DNA of 18,508 nucleotides from Acidiferrobacterales bacterium (GCA_015492195.1 WGFP01000008.1:1-18508), one strand, 5' to 3'; positions 7,867-14,415 are shown, numbered from the stretch's first letter. Numbers and translations: made by a program. The notes: generated by a model not told the origin, from the sequence alone.

Positions 7867-9210
7867 GTGGAGAAGTCAACTACTATTAGAGGGCCGTGCC
7901 GGGGCGGTACCCCGTGTAAGTGCGACGTGCTGGTGATCGGCGGCGGTCCCGCCGGATCTACCATTTCCACCTTACTTGCACAGAAGGGTTGGCAGGTCGT
8001 GGTGCTGGAAAAGGCGCACCATCCGCGCTTTCATATCGGCGAGTCCCTGCTTCCCATGAACCTGCCGCTGTTTGAGCAGCTGGGCATACGGGAAGAGGTG
8101 CACCGAATGGGAGTAGTAAAATACGGTGCGGAGTTCAATGCCCCGGGAGAAGAGGCGCCCGTAACCTTCTATTTTTCCAAGGCGCTCGATAAGCGTCACC
8201 CATACGCCTACGAGGTACGGCGGGCAGAGTTCGATCACCTGTTGCTAAGAAACAGCGCCGCCAATGGTGCGCATGTGCTGGAGGGCGTTAAAGTAACGCG
8301 GGTTGTGTTCCGTCGAGGGGAGACGTCTTTAGTGACAGCCGAAGATGAGGGCGGCGAGCAACAGCAGTGGGAGGCGCGGTTTGTGGTGGACGCGTCGGGG
8401 CGAGACACGTTCCTTGCCGATCAGCTGGGCATTAAAAGTCGCAATCCAAAACATAACAGTGCGGCTATTTTCGGCCATTTCCACGGAGCCGTGCGCCGGC
8501 CCGGCAAAGACGAGGGCAACATCAGCATTTACTGGTTCCGCCATGGCTGGTTTTGGATGATCCCGCTGCGCGACAATATTATGAGCGTGGGCGCCGTTTG
8601 CTGGCCGGAATACCTCAGGACGCGCCGGTGTGATCCGGACCAGTTTCTTTGGGATACGATCAATTTATGCCCGGAGGTTGCGCAACGCATGAGGAATGCC
8701 AAACTGGTTTCCTCCGTCACCGCCACCGGAAACTTTTCTTACCAGGCCTCATCCATGTCGGGCGACGGCTATCTATTGATTGGAGATGCTTACGCGTTTA
8801 TTGATCCCGTATTTTCAAGCGGCGTCCATTTGGCGATGAGCGGCGCAAAACACGGTGCCGGAGTGGTGGACGCTTGTTTGCGCAACCCGGCAACGGCTTC
8901 CAAAGAATTAAGGAAATTCGAGCGAACCACGCGTCGGGCCTTGAAGACACTGTCCTGGTTTATATACCGTTTTACATCGCCGGCAATGCGTAAAATGTTC
9001 ATGGCACCGAGCAATATCTTCCGCGTGGAAGAAGCGGTGATCTCCATGTTGGCCGGCGATGTTTTCCAAGGTTCCCCGCTGCATCAGCGTCTACGAATAT
9101 TTAAAGTCATCTACTATGGTATAGCCTTGTCGCGCTGGTACCAGAACTTAAACGCCTATTTCTTGCGCAAACGTAACGTAAAATTTTCCATAACAGACGT
9201 TGTACGGTAG
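7867..9210 (+). CDS. FAD-dependent halogenase-like oxidoreductase (tryptophan halogenase family)
   Basis: 447 residues, beginning at a GTG; no ATG precedes the FAD fold, so GTG is the best choice. The nucleotide-binding fold shows V-I-G-G-G-P-A-G (residues 23-30). It is followed by L-E-K and the G-E-S-L-L-P-M-N block typical of flavin halogenases. The halogenase signature W-x-W-x-I-P is intact at Trp228, Trp230, Ile232 and Pro233. Lys85 in V-V-K-Y-G-A-E-F sits where phenol/pyrrole-type halogenases carry the lysine that takes up HOCl. A second FAD-contact block is G-D-A-Y-A-F-I-D-P-V-F-S-S-G-V-H. Members are common in aryl polyene, flexirubin and xanthomonadin clusters; xanthomonadins are brominated. 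The enzyme may therefore halogenate the aryl ring, but non-halogenating relatives keep the same motifs. The gene is followed after 32 bases by the chorismatase. Confidence 0.85.
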   Translation: MEKSTTIRGPCRGGTPCKCDVLVIGGGPAGSTISTLLAQKGWQVVVLEKAHHPRFHIGESLLPMNLPLFEQLGIREEVHRMGVVKYGAEFNAPGEEAPVTFYFSKALDKRHPYAYEVRRAEFDHLLLRNSAANGAHVLEGVKVTRVVFRRGETSLVTAEDEGGEQQQWEARFVVDASGRDTFLADQLGIKSRNPKHNSAAIFGHFHGAVRRPGKDEGNISIYWFRHGWFWMIPLRDNIMSVGAVCWPEYLRTRRCDPDQFLWDTINLCPEVAQRMRNAKLVSSVTATGNFSYQASSMSGDGYLLIGDAYAFIDPVFSSGVHLAMSGAKHGAGVVDACLRNPATASKELRKFERTTRRALKTLSWFIYRFTSPAMRKMFMAPSNIFRVEEAVISMLAGDVFQGSPLHQRLRIFKVIYYGIALSRWYQNLNAYFLRKRNVKFSITDVVR

Positions 9211-9242
9211 AATAGGAAAATCAATTCGGTTAACGATTTATA

Positions 9243-10265
9243 ATGATTCCATTTCCTAAAGCCCGGCAGCGGCCCGGATCCTCCTTTAAAGTAAGTTATT
9301 TATCCGAGACATTGCTGAGGGATGGCCGCGCCCTTGAATCGGACAAGTTGATTGCCGTTGTCCGGTATGGGGCGGGTCTTGATCCTTTGCCGATAGCGTG
9401 TCCGGTGGCGTCGGTTGCCCTTCCCGCATTCAGCCAAGAAACCCCCGTTGAGGTTTGGACCAGCACCACACCGGTGACTGTGGAAAATCGCAACGGTATT
9501 CGTTATGCCTTCAATGGCCAGACGCTGTTTGGCGTGCTTGAGGTCGAGGAGTCTGACCCCGTTTCTTTGGACGCCCTTACGTGCGATGTTTACAAGATTA
9601 TCCTCCATCTCTTGGAGGAGGAGGGCTATCCTCACCTGTTGCGAATGTGGAACTATATCCAGGATATCAACGAAGACCAGAATGGTCTGGAGCGTTATCG
9701 TTTATTCTGTCTGGGCCGTCACAACGCCTTTGTCAAGCTTGGTTCTGAATTCGAGCGGACCCTGCCGGCAGCCAGTACCGCCGGTACCCGGGAAGCCGGT
9801 ATGACGGTCTACTTCATAGCCTCACGTGAACCCGGCACGCCGTTTGAAAATCCCCGGCAAGTCAGCGCTTACCGCTACCCCCCGAAATACGGTCCCCGCA
9901 GCCCCTCCTTTTCCCGGGCCATGGTTAAACACTGGGGAACACAATCGCATTTTTTTCTTGCCGGTACCGCCAGTATCATCGGCCATGAGACCCGGCATGC
10001 CGGCGACGTTGAGAGACAATTGACTGAAACTCTGCATAACATCCGGGCACTCCTTAAATATACCGCCGAATCCGAGGGGGTGGATTTTCAAGCGGACGCC
10101 GTGGAATCCCTTTTCAAGGTCTATATTCGCCGGGCCGAAGATTTTCCGTTGGTTCGGCAGATACTGGTGCGAGAGCTGGGAGAAACGACGCCCATCCTTT
10201 ATTTACGGGGCGACATTTGTCGAAGCGATTTGCTGGTGGAAGTCGAAGGCATCTACGTGGCCTAG
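9243..10265 (+). CDS. xanB2: Chorismatase (XanB2/FkbO/Hyg5 family), hydroxybenzoate starter-unit synthase
   Basis: 340 residues, the normal length for chorismatases, which databases often call pteridine-dependent deoxygenases. Family motifs are clear: Y210-R-Y-P-P-K-Y-G-P, then G-T-A-S-I-I-G-H-E-T-R-H-A-G-D at 241-255. The C-terminal block G-D-I-C-R-S-D-L-L-V-E-V-E-G ends with the acidic residue (Glu335 or Glu333) expected for catalysis. The enzyme hydrolyses chorismate to pyruvate plus a hydroxylated ring product. XanB2 yields 3- and 4-hydroxybenzoate, Hyg5 3-hydroxybenzoate, and FkbO a cyclohexadiene carboxylate; by eye I cannot assign the subtype. In xanthomonadin synthesis, 3-hydroxybenzoate primes the polyene chain, and the same role is likely here. 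XanB2 products also serve ubiquinone synthesis in Xanthomonas. No strong Shine-Dalgarno sequence precedes the ATG. Confidence 0.9.
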   Translation: MIPFPKARQRPGSSFKVSYLSETLLRDGRALESDKLIAVVRYGAGLDPLPIACPVASVALPAFSQETPVEVWTSTTPVTVENRNGIRYAFNGQTLFGVLEVEESDPVSLDALTCDVYKIILHLLEEEGYPHLLRMWNYIQDINEDQNGLERYRLFCLGRHNAFVKLGSEFERTLPAASTAGTREAGMTVYFIASREPGTPFENPRQVSAYRYPPKYGPRSPSFSRAMVKHWGTQSHFFLAGTASIIGHETRHAGDVERQLTETLHNIRALLKYTAESEGVDFQADAVESLFKVYIRRAEDFPLVRQILVRELGETTPILYLRGDICRSDLLVEVEGIYVA

Positions 10266-10277
10266 ACTCATCTAAGC

Positions 10278-10982
10278 GTGTCTTATCCTCGGAAACCTGA
10301 AAAACATCAAGCGTGGCATACAATTTCGCGGCATATCGGGTTCTCCGGTGTGGCCATGCTGACGCTTTCCAATCTGGTTATTGCGATGACGGCCGGGTTT
10401 TCATTGCTGTGGCAACTGTTCCAGGTATACACGGTGGCGCAGGGGACGCCTGCCACAAGCTCACGCTCCCGTTGGTTCTTGGTATTGGGGATGCGCCTGC
10501 GAAATGGGGCGATTGCAGATGATTATGCGCAGCGGCTCAACAGGGCGTCGGTTTTACGGAAGGAAAATCCGGATTGTTACATTCTAGTTCTGGGGGGCGG
10601 CAAAGAAATTGGTGGAGAATCAGAGGCGCATAAGGGGAGAGAGTACTTGGTTGCACGCGGTATCCCGTCATCCCAAGTGTTGGTGGAAGACAAGTCCAAC
10701 AATACCTTAGAGAATCTGCGGCAGGCACGTACCCTGCTCGCAGGCATGGATGAGAAACATACGGTACTCATTACCAGCCGCTACCACTTGGCACGAAGCC
10801 GCGCGATAGCGACCAGTCTTGCCATTCCGCATACCCTGTGTGCCGCGGAAGAAAAATTGCGTTTTAACGCGCGCGTATTTTTCCGCCTTTTACAGGAGGC
10901 CTATTACCTGCATTGGTTTGTGGTGGGCAGCACTTGGGCCCGATTGACCGCCAACGAGTCGCTACTAAAGCGTATCTCGTAG
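10278..10982 (+). CDS. DUF218 (YdcF/ElyC/SanA-like) membrane-anchored protein
   Basis: 234 residues from a GTG 12 bases after the chorismatase stop; a later ATG at 10357 is a possible alternative start and would still keep the membrane span. One hydrophobic segment lies at about residues 26-52. It is followed by the DUF218 core: L-V-L-G-M-R-L, V-L-G-G-G-K-E, E-S-E-A-x3-R-E-Y-L, the conserved S-N-N-T-L-E-N-L, and V-L-I-T-S-R-Y-H-L-A-R-S. Members (SanA, ElyC, YdcF) act at the cell envelope, affecting permeability or lipid-carrier-linked steps, and their chemistry is poorly defined. It closes the pigment cluster, so an envelope-related role in polyene lipid assembly is possible but unproven. Its stop abuts, with no gap, the stop codon of the minus-strand gene that follows. 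Confidence 0.8.
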   Translation: MSYPRKPEKHQAWHTISRHIGFSGVAMLTLSNLVIAMTAGFSLLWQLFQVYTVAQGTPATSSRSRWFLVLGMRLRNGAIADDYAQRLNRASVLRKENPDCYILVLGGGKEIGGESEAHKGREYLVARGIPSSQVLVEDKSNNTLENLRQARTLLAGMDEKHTVLITSRYHLARSRAIATSLAIPHTLCAAEEKLRFNARVFFRLLQEAYYLHWFVVGSTWARLTANESLLKRIS

Positions 10983-11312
10983 TTATCTGGTCAGCTCATC
11001 TAAGAAATCTTTTCTAAGATTCCAAAGCCAATTTTCTTTTCTATGGGCAAACCCAGGCAGAAACCGGATTACAATCTTAGTGGGATTCTCCATGGTAATT
11101 TCGGCCTTGTAGTCTTTCAAACCTCCGATAATCGAGTTAGCGCTTTCTTCCTCCACCTGCCAATGCCGACGGCTCATCGCGGTTTTGGCGATTGTTTTAA
11201 ACGTTTCTGTATCAAGGCTCCCGCATTTGCTTAAATTAATCGCTACCTCAGCATTTATTGCCGTGGAAAATAACAACAGCCCTGCTAATGAGAAACATCC
11301 AAGTAATTTCAC
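10983..11312 (-). CDS. Small exported protein of unknown function
   Basis: 109 residues from a GTG start. The start is supported by an excellent Shine-Dalgarno sequence (AAGGAGG on the minus strand, about 7 bases before the GTG). A signal peptide covers about residues 1-21 (hydrophobic core G-L-L-L-F-S-T-A, cleavage at I-N-A-E). The mature part begins with a segment containing one Cys. It continues with a helix (K-T-I-A-K-T-A-M), a W-Q-V strand, an I-I-G-G-L turn, charged beta strands (A-E-I-T, V-I-R-F) and a C-terminal helix with W-L-W-N-L. The same order of elements occurs in the plus-strand protein at 12652-13062, so the two may be distant paralogues. I do not recognise a named family. The gene lies in an A/T-richer patch and converges on the DUF218 gene. 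Confidence 0.75.
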   Translation of the reverse strand: MKLLGCFSLAGLLLFSTAINAEVAINLSKCGSLDTETFKTIAKTAMSRRHWQVEEESANSIIGGLKDYKAEITMENPTKIVIRFLPGFAHRKENWLWNLRKDFLDELTR

Positions 11313-11387
11313 GTTTTCCCTCCTTTTTTATAATCAGAGTTCAAAGTAAATGTCGTATATATGACTCAACCATAAAACAATGTTTTT

Positions 11388-12395
11388 TTATTTTATTCTG
11401 GTTATTAGATTTAGGACGGCTTCTTTTAAGGGTTTGTTCATGCATGTTTTTATTTTGTTCCCGATTTTCTGTCGGTCCATTTCTGAAATCTTATTGAACG
11501 TATGAATCGTATGATGTACCGGGTTCAACATGGTTTCTAGTTCCGCTGCATAATCATCCGAGTTTTCGTCTGTATTCCATTCCTCATATTTTTCAATTAT
11601 TTCCTTTTTTGTCTTTTCACTTATAGTCGGCGCGAATATCCGTTCCCGAAAAAAAGTTATTACATCCTGATCATTAATGCCCTCGGTCACATATTTGAAA
11701 ATCTTCTTTTTTTCCGCGTCTCGCAGCGGCCGTGTTCCAAGTTTAATACGTTGTTGACAGCCTATATATGATCGAAACTTAGTTTCTCCCGTCGAAATAT
11801 TAATTAGATATGCCGCTGCAAGGACATAAACCGACATGTCGCCCCCTTTGTAATAGAACGATCCATATCCGTAGAACTTTTTTCCTTTAATTGGTACGTG
11901 ATATTTTCCAAGGTGAATGAAACTTATATTCTGGTACGTTGTAGGAGCGATCAACAAAAGAAATTTGATGTCAGAGTTATTGACCAGCTTGGCGAGAGTG
12001 CCTCCGCCCTCGGGATGCAGATCTCCACGCCAATCGAAAATATTCCCAAGTGTTTTCGGTTCAATGGTTGCAATAGATGGTTCATAGGGAGTATTGGCTC
12101 TAAGATATGCCGAGATCTCGTTGTGGACATATGCATCTATCTGCCAGTTGCTGGCGTTCATTCTCTTGAGTACATCCCTTTTGGCACCCATTCGCCAGTC
12201 GTATGCACCCATCCCGAGCCCGGTCAGGCGCGCGTAGTCACCCATTACGGATAATACCCCGATTCTTTTGGTCGCCGGAACATATTCCAGGGCAAATACA
12301 ATTTCCGACGATAAAAACAACACGACTACGAAAACCGGCAGTATTGTTTGTCGGTGGTTCCAATGATAGGGTCCTTTTTGTGATTTATAGGACAT
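11388..12395 (-). CDS. Exported 335-residue protein of unknown function
   Basis: Starts at the ATG complementary to 12393-12395, with an AAGGAAA Shine-Dalgarno sequence just ahead. A signal peptide is evident: charged first 16 residues, hydrophobic core L-P-V-F-V-V-V-L-F-L, probable cleavage after V-F-A near residue 35. Mature features include R-I-G-V-L-S-V-M-G-D (a beta-strand opening), an L-L-L-I-A-P strand and a Y-G-Y-G-S-F-Y-Y-K-G-G segment rich in Tyr/Gly. A lysine/glutamate-rich C-terminal half looks helical (T-K-K-E-I-I-E-K-Y-E-E-W). Only two cysteines occur in the mature protein. No catalytic motif or named domain is recognised. Base and codon use are clearly more A/T-rich than in the pigment cluster, suggesting a different history. 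It precedes the small minus-strand exported gene by about 75 bases and may share its transcript. Confidence 0.78.
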   Translation of the reverse strand: MSYKSQKGPYHWNHRQTILPVFVVVLFLSSEIVFALEYVPATKRIGVLSVMGDYARLTGLGMGAYDWRMGAKRDVLKRMNASNWQIDAYVHNEISAYLRANTPYEPSIATIEPKTLGNIFDWRGDLHPEGGGTLAKLVNNSDIKFLLLIAPTTYQNISFIHLGKYHVPIKGKKFYGYGSFYYKGGDMSVYVLAAAYLINISTGETKFRSYIGCQQRIKLGTRPLRDAEKKKIFKYVTEGINDQDVITFFRERIFAPTISEKTKKEIIEKYEEWNTDENSDDYAAELETMLNPVHHTIHTFNKISEMDRQKIGNKIKTCMNKPLKEAVLNLITRIK

Positions 12396-12517
12396 GAACT
12401 TTCCTTGTTTGATTATGGTGGGTGACCGTTTTCTTTGCTTGCCTGATGGTTTTTTGTTTCATCAGCAGAATGGTTTGCTCCTTCTTACCCACTTTCATAC
12501 ATATGTTGTACGGACGT

Positions 12518-12546
12518 TTGAAGCTCCTACGGACAACATGTATTAT
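12518..12546 (+). promoter_or_regulatory. Candidate sigma-70 promoter for the small exported protein at 12652
   Basis: In the 256-bp divergent gap 12396-12651, TTGAAG (12518-12523) is followed by 17 bases and TATTAT (12541-12546), matching consensus at 4 and 5 of 6 positions. The start point would be near 12553, giving a leader of about 100 bases. A 7-base direct repeat, TACGGAC, occurs at 12509-12515 and 12528-12534, flanking the -35 hexamer, and could be a regulator site or chance. Nothing else clear is visible in the gap. Confidence 0.4.
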
Positions 12547-12651
12547 TTTCTATGCTGAAATGGATGTAAAACTGTGGGATAGTCGGGGTGTATATTATGT
12601 CCGGTGACCGCACGTGATTTGTACGTCGAAGAAAATGCAGGAGAAATAAAA

Positions 12652-13062
12652 ATGATTAAAAAATTCATTATCTTATTGATGGTTATGTTGGTGCCTATGT
12701 TGTCCGTTTCTCCCGCCGTGCAGGCGGCGCGGGTGGTACCCATATCTCAGCCCGATATCGAGGTTCCTTGTAAGATGAGCCATAAGAAGATTAATAAAGC
12801 AATTCGCCGGGCGCTGGCCGACAAAGGCTGGGCCGCGATCAACAAGGGTAAAGGGCATATAGTAGGGAGAATCTACGTTCGCCGACACATGCTTGCCGTG
12901 GATGTCACTTACGACAGCGAACTTGTGAAGATCCGGTATAAAGACAGCGAAAATCTCAAATACAGGAAGCGGGACGGCGTAGAGTACATACACGGTCGGG
13001 CGGACGGCTGGATCAGAACCATCGTAGGATTAATGAATTTCCACCTGTCGAACGCTTGTTGA
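12652..13062 (+). CDS. Small exported protein of unknown function, similar in pattern to the 10983-11312 product
   Basis: 136 residues. The ATG at 12652 is chosen because AGGAG lies about 9 bases upstream and a signal peptide begins immediately: M-I-K-K, hydrophobic core I-I-L-L-M-V-M-L-V-P-M-L, cleavage after V-Q-A. An upstream in-frame ATG-less GTG/ACG region at 12604 lacks these features. The mature part runs: helix K-K-I-N-K-A-I-R-R-A-L, D-K-G-W, strand H-I-V-G-R-I, charged strand L-A-V-D-V-T-Y, V-K-I-R-Y-K-D-S-E-N-L-K-Y, then I-H-G-R-A-D-G-W-I-R-T-I. This looks like a small alpha/beta periplasmic module found in unnamed proteobacterial proteins. The very basic mature chain contains two cysteines, one near each end (C-K-M and final N-A-C), which could form a disulfide bond. 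The function is unknown. Confidence 0.78.
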   Translation: MIKKFIILLMVMLVPMLSVSPAVQAARVVPISQPDIEVPCKMSHKKINKAIRRALADKGWAAINKGKGHIVGRIYVRRHMLAVDVTYDSELVKIRYKDSENLKYRKRDGVEYIHGRADGWIRTIVGLMNFHLSNAC

Positions 13063-13193
13063 TCCTGACAAGAGCGACATTTTTATATCATAGCGTTCAT
13101 TTTTCATAATCGGTGTTGCTTGTCCGTCTGAGGGGAAAATAAGAACCGTTTGTCTGCCCGGATCGCAGCATGATCCGCTTGCAAACTCCTTGC

Positions 13194-13224
13194 ATTATCC
13201 ATTAAAAAAATTTTGATGGATAAT
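13194..13224 (+). promoter_or_regulatory. Perfect inverted repeat overlapping a candidate -10 box upstream of the lipoprotein gene
   Basis: ATTATCCAT (13194-13202) and ATGGATAAT (13216-13224) are exact reverse complements separated by 13 A/T-rich bases. The right arm contains GATAAT (13219-13224), a 5-of-6 match to a -10 box placed about 33 bases before the ATG at 13257. This layout suits an operator for a dimeric regulator. The T-run at 13233-13239 leaves a weak terminator as the alternative, for the gene ending at 13062. No convincing -35 box is seen. Confidence 0.35.
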
Positions 13225-13256
13225 TAAGGCAGTTTTTTTGATCAAGGAGGAATAAG

Positions 13257-13598
13257 ATGACGACGAGGCGGTTGATTTTACCGGTTTTAGGATTGGTTCT
13301 GACGTTAACGGCCTGCAGCACGGTTCAGATGGGCCGCGATTTTGATTTGCGCACTTTTGCATCCAAGGTACAACGTGGTGTGACGACCCAGGCCCAGATA
13401 CGCGGTTGGCTCGGCGCGCCGGCCAGCACCGGCGTGGTGCTCGACACGAGCGGCAAGAAGTATGACGAATGGACCTACTATTACGGCGAAGGCCGGCTGC
13501 CCAACATGGTGGATGCCTCCATCAAAATTCTGCAAATCAAGTTTGATAATCGGGGCATTGTTCAGGGGTATAACTGGTCCGGTGAGGCTGGAAAGTAG
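13257..13598 (+). CDS. BamE/SmpA-OmlA-like small lipoprotein
   Basis: 113 residues with a near-perfect ribosome site (AAGGAGG, 13244-13250) six bases before the ATG. The lipoprotein signal is clear: M-T-T-R-R, hydrophobic core, lipobox L-T-A-C with lipidated Cys20. The mature part has V-Q-R-G-V-T-T-Q-A-Q-I-R-G-W-L-G-A-P near residues 38-56. This is the 'G-x-T-x2-x-I-x2-x-L-G-x-P' pattern of SmpA/OmlA-like folds. A tyrosine-rich strand (W-T-Y-Y-Y-G-E-G) and a final strand with F-D-N-R-G-I-V-Q-G-Y follow. True BamE supports outer-membrane protein assembly, but this fold is also used by unrelated small lipoproteins. Nothing here proves membership of the BAM complex. It stands alone at the head of the plus-strand region after a 194-base gap. 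Confidence 0.8.
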   Translation: MTTRRLILPVLGLVLTLTACSTVQMGRDFDLRTFASKVQRGVTTQAQIRGWLGAPASTGVVLDTSGKKYDEWTYYYGEGRLPNMVDASIKILQIKFDNRGIVQGYNWSGEAGK

Positions 13599-13655
13599 CC
13601 GCTGGTTCCAGCGTGAATCGCTCTACAGCCTAAGTCTGGTGGTATAACGTAAAAC

Positions 13656-14039
13656 ATGCCTCTGACGGCAAAGTTATTCTTATTCCTCGGCGCCATCAAC
13701 GCGCTTCTGGTCGTTGTGTTGGGCGCTTTCGGCGCGCATGCGTTAAAGGCGAGGTTGCCTCAAGAGATGATGGCGGTTTATCAAACCGGCATTCAATATC
13801 ATTTCTATCATGCTGTCGGATTGCTGATCATCGGCCTTGTGGCCGCGCAAATTCCCGTGTCGGGTTGGCTCAAGGGGGCGGGTTGGCTGATGCTGGCCGG
13901 CATCATTATTTTTTCCGGCAGTCTTTATACCTTAAGTCTAAGTGGGATACGCGGATTCGGGGCCGTCACACCGATCGGCGGTGCGGCGTTCATCATTGCC
14001 TGGGCGCTGCTTGCCGTTGCCGTTTTGAGGGCGCATTGA
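13656..14039 (+). CDS. DUF423 family inner-membrane protein (YgdD-like)
   Basis: 127 residues, matching the usual DUF423 length. There are four hydrophobic spans, at about residues 7-27, 47-66, 71-91 and 101-124. Family landmarks are strong: L-G-A-F-G-A-H-A-L near residue 22-30, then Y-Q-T-G-I-Q-Y-H-F-Y-H-A. The third-to-fourth-span region reads F-S-G-S-L-Y-T-L-S-L-S-G, then G-A-V-T-P-I-G-G. The protein sits in the inner membrane; its biochemical function is not known. It follows the BamE-like lipoprotein after 57 bases that include a small hairpin without a T-run. Only a weak ribosome site is visible ahead of the ATG. There is no evident functional tie to its neighbours. Confidence 0.9.
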   Translation: MPLTAKLFLFLGAINALLVVVLGAFGAHALKARLPQEMMAVYQTGIQYHFYHAVGLLIIGLVAAQIPVSGWLKGAGWLMLAGIIIFSGSLYTLSLSGIRGFGAVTPIGGAAFIIAWALLAVAVLRAH

Positions 14040-14070
14040 TAAATGGATTGGCCGGCGCGATTCTTTTTTT

Positions 14071-14415
14071 ATGAATATTGAAATAAATGGAAAGACTGTC
14101 GAGACGGATGAACAGGGTTATCTGCGTAATTTAGATGACTGGAGTGAGGAATTCGTTGCCAAGATGGCGGAAATCGACGGCATCGAGCTCTTCGACGAAC
14201 ACTGGGGCTTGATCTTATATTTCCGAGATTTCTATAGGGAAACACTTAGAAATCCGACAATGCGCGATCTTGTATTACGACTCGGCAAACAAAACGGCCT
14301 GCATTTTCATGACAAAAAGGCCTATGAGAAATTTATTTACAAACTGTTTCCCAGCGATCCGGTGCACGAACTCTGCAAACTGGCGGGCCTGCCGAAACCA
14401 CCACCGGATACATAA
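14071..14415 (+). CDS. TusE/DsrC-family protein lacking the C-terminal active cysteine
   Basis: 114 residues, close to the family's usual length of about 105-115. It follows the family closely: E-T-D-E-Q-G-Y-L, W-S-E-E-F, E-H-W-G-L-I-L-Y-F-R-D-F-Y, L-F-P-S-D-P and A-G-L-P-K-P. DsrC and TusE bind persulfide sulfur on a penultimate Cys of a flexible C-terminal arm (G-L-P-K-P-x2-C-x). Here the arm reads G-L-P-K-P-P-P-D-T, with Asp113 in the place of that Cys. The only cysteine in the protein is Cys102, the position of the second, upstream Cys (CysB) in DsrC. TusE normally keeps the terminal Cys and lacks this one, so this is the reverse arrangement. Normal sulfur relay to TusBCD or DsrAB should be impossible; a regulatory or altered thiol role is possible. 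There is no clear Shine-Dalgarno sequence, as a T8 run precedes the ATG. Confidence 0.85.
   Translation: MNIEINGKTVETDEQGYLRNLDDWSEEFVAKMAEIDGIELFDEHWGLILYFRDFYRETLRNPTMRDLVLRLGKQNGLHFHDKKAYEKFIYKLFPSDPVHELCKLAGLPKPPPDT

Noticed and set aside
9239..9244. TATAAT just at the chorismatase start codon
   Set aside because: The hexamer overlaps the ATG and no -35 box lies 16-18 bases upstream, so it cannot drive this gene from its own start.
12443..12465. CTGATG/CATCAG stem with a T-rich 11-base loop
   Set aside because: A 6-bp stem with a large loop and no T-run after it; too weak to call as a terminator or operator.
12422..12607. Plus-strand 61-codon hydrophobic frame in the divergent gap
   Set aside because: It has no ribosome site, overlaps the candidate promoter and lacks similarity to any small protein I know. 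It could only be rescued by expression data.
13600..13613. CGCTGG/CCAGCG hairpin right after the lipoprotein stop
   Set aside because: The loop is only two bases as drawn and there is no T-run, so I do not call it a terminator.
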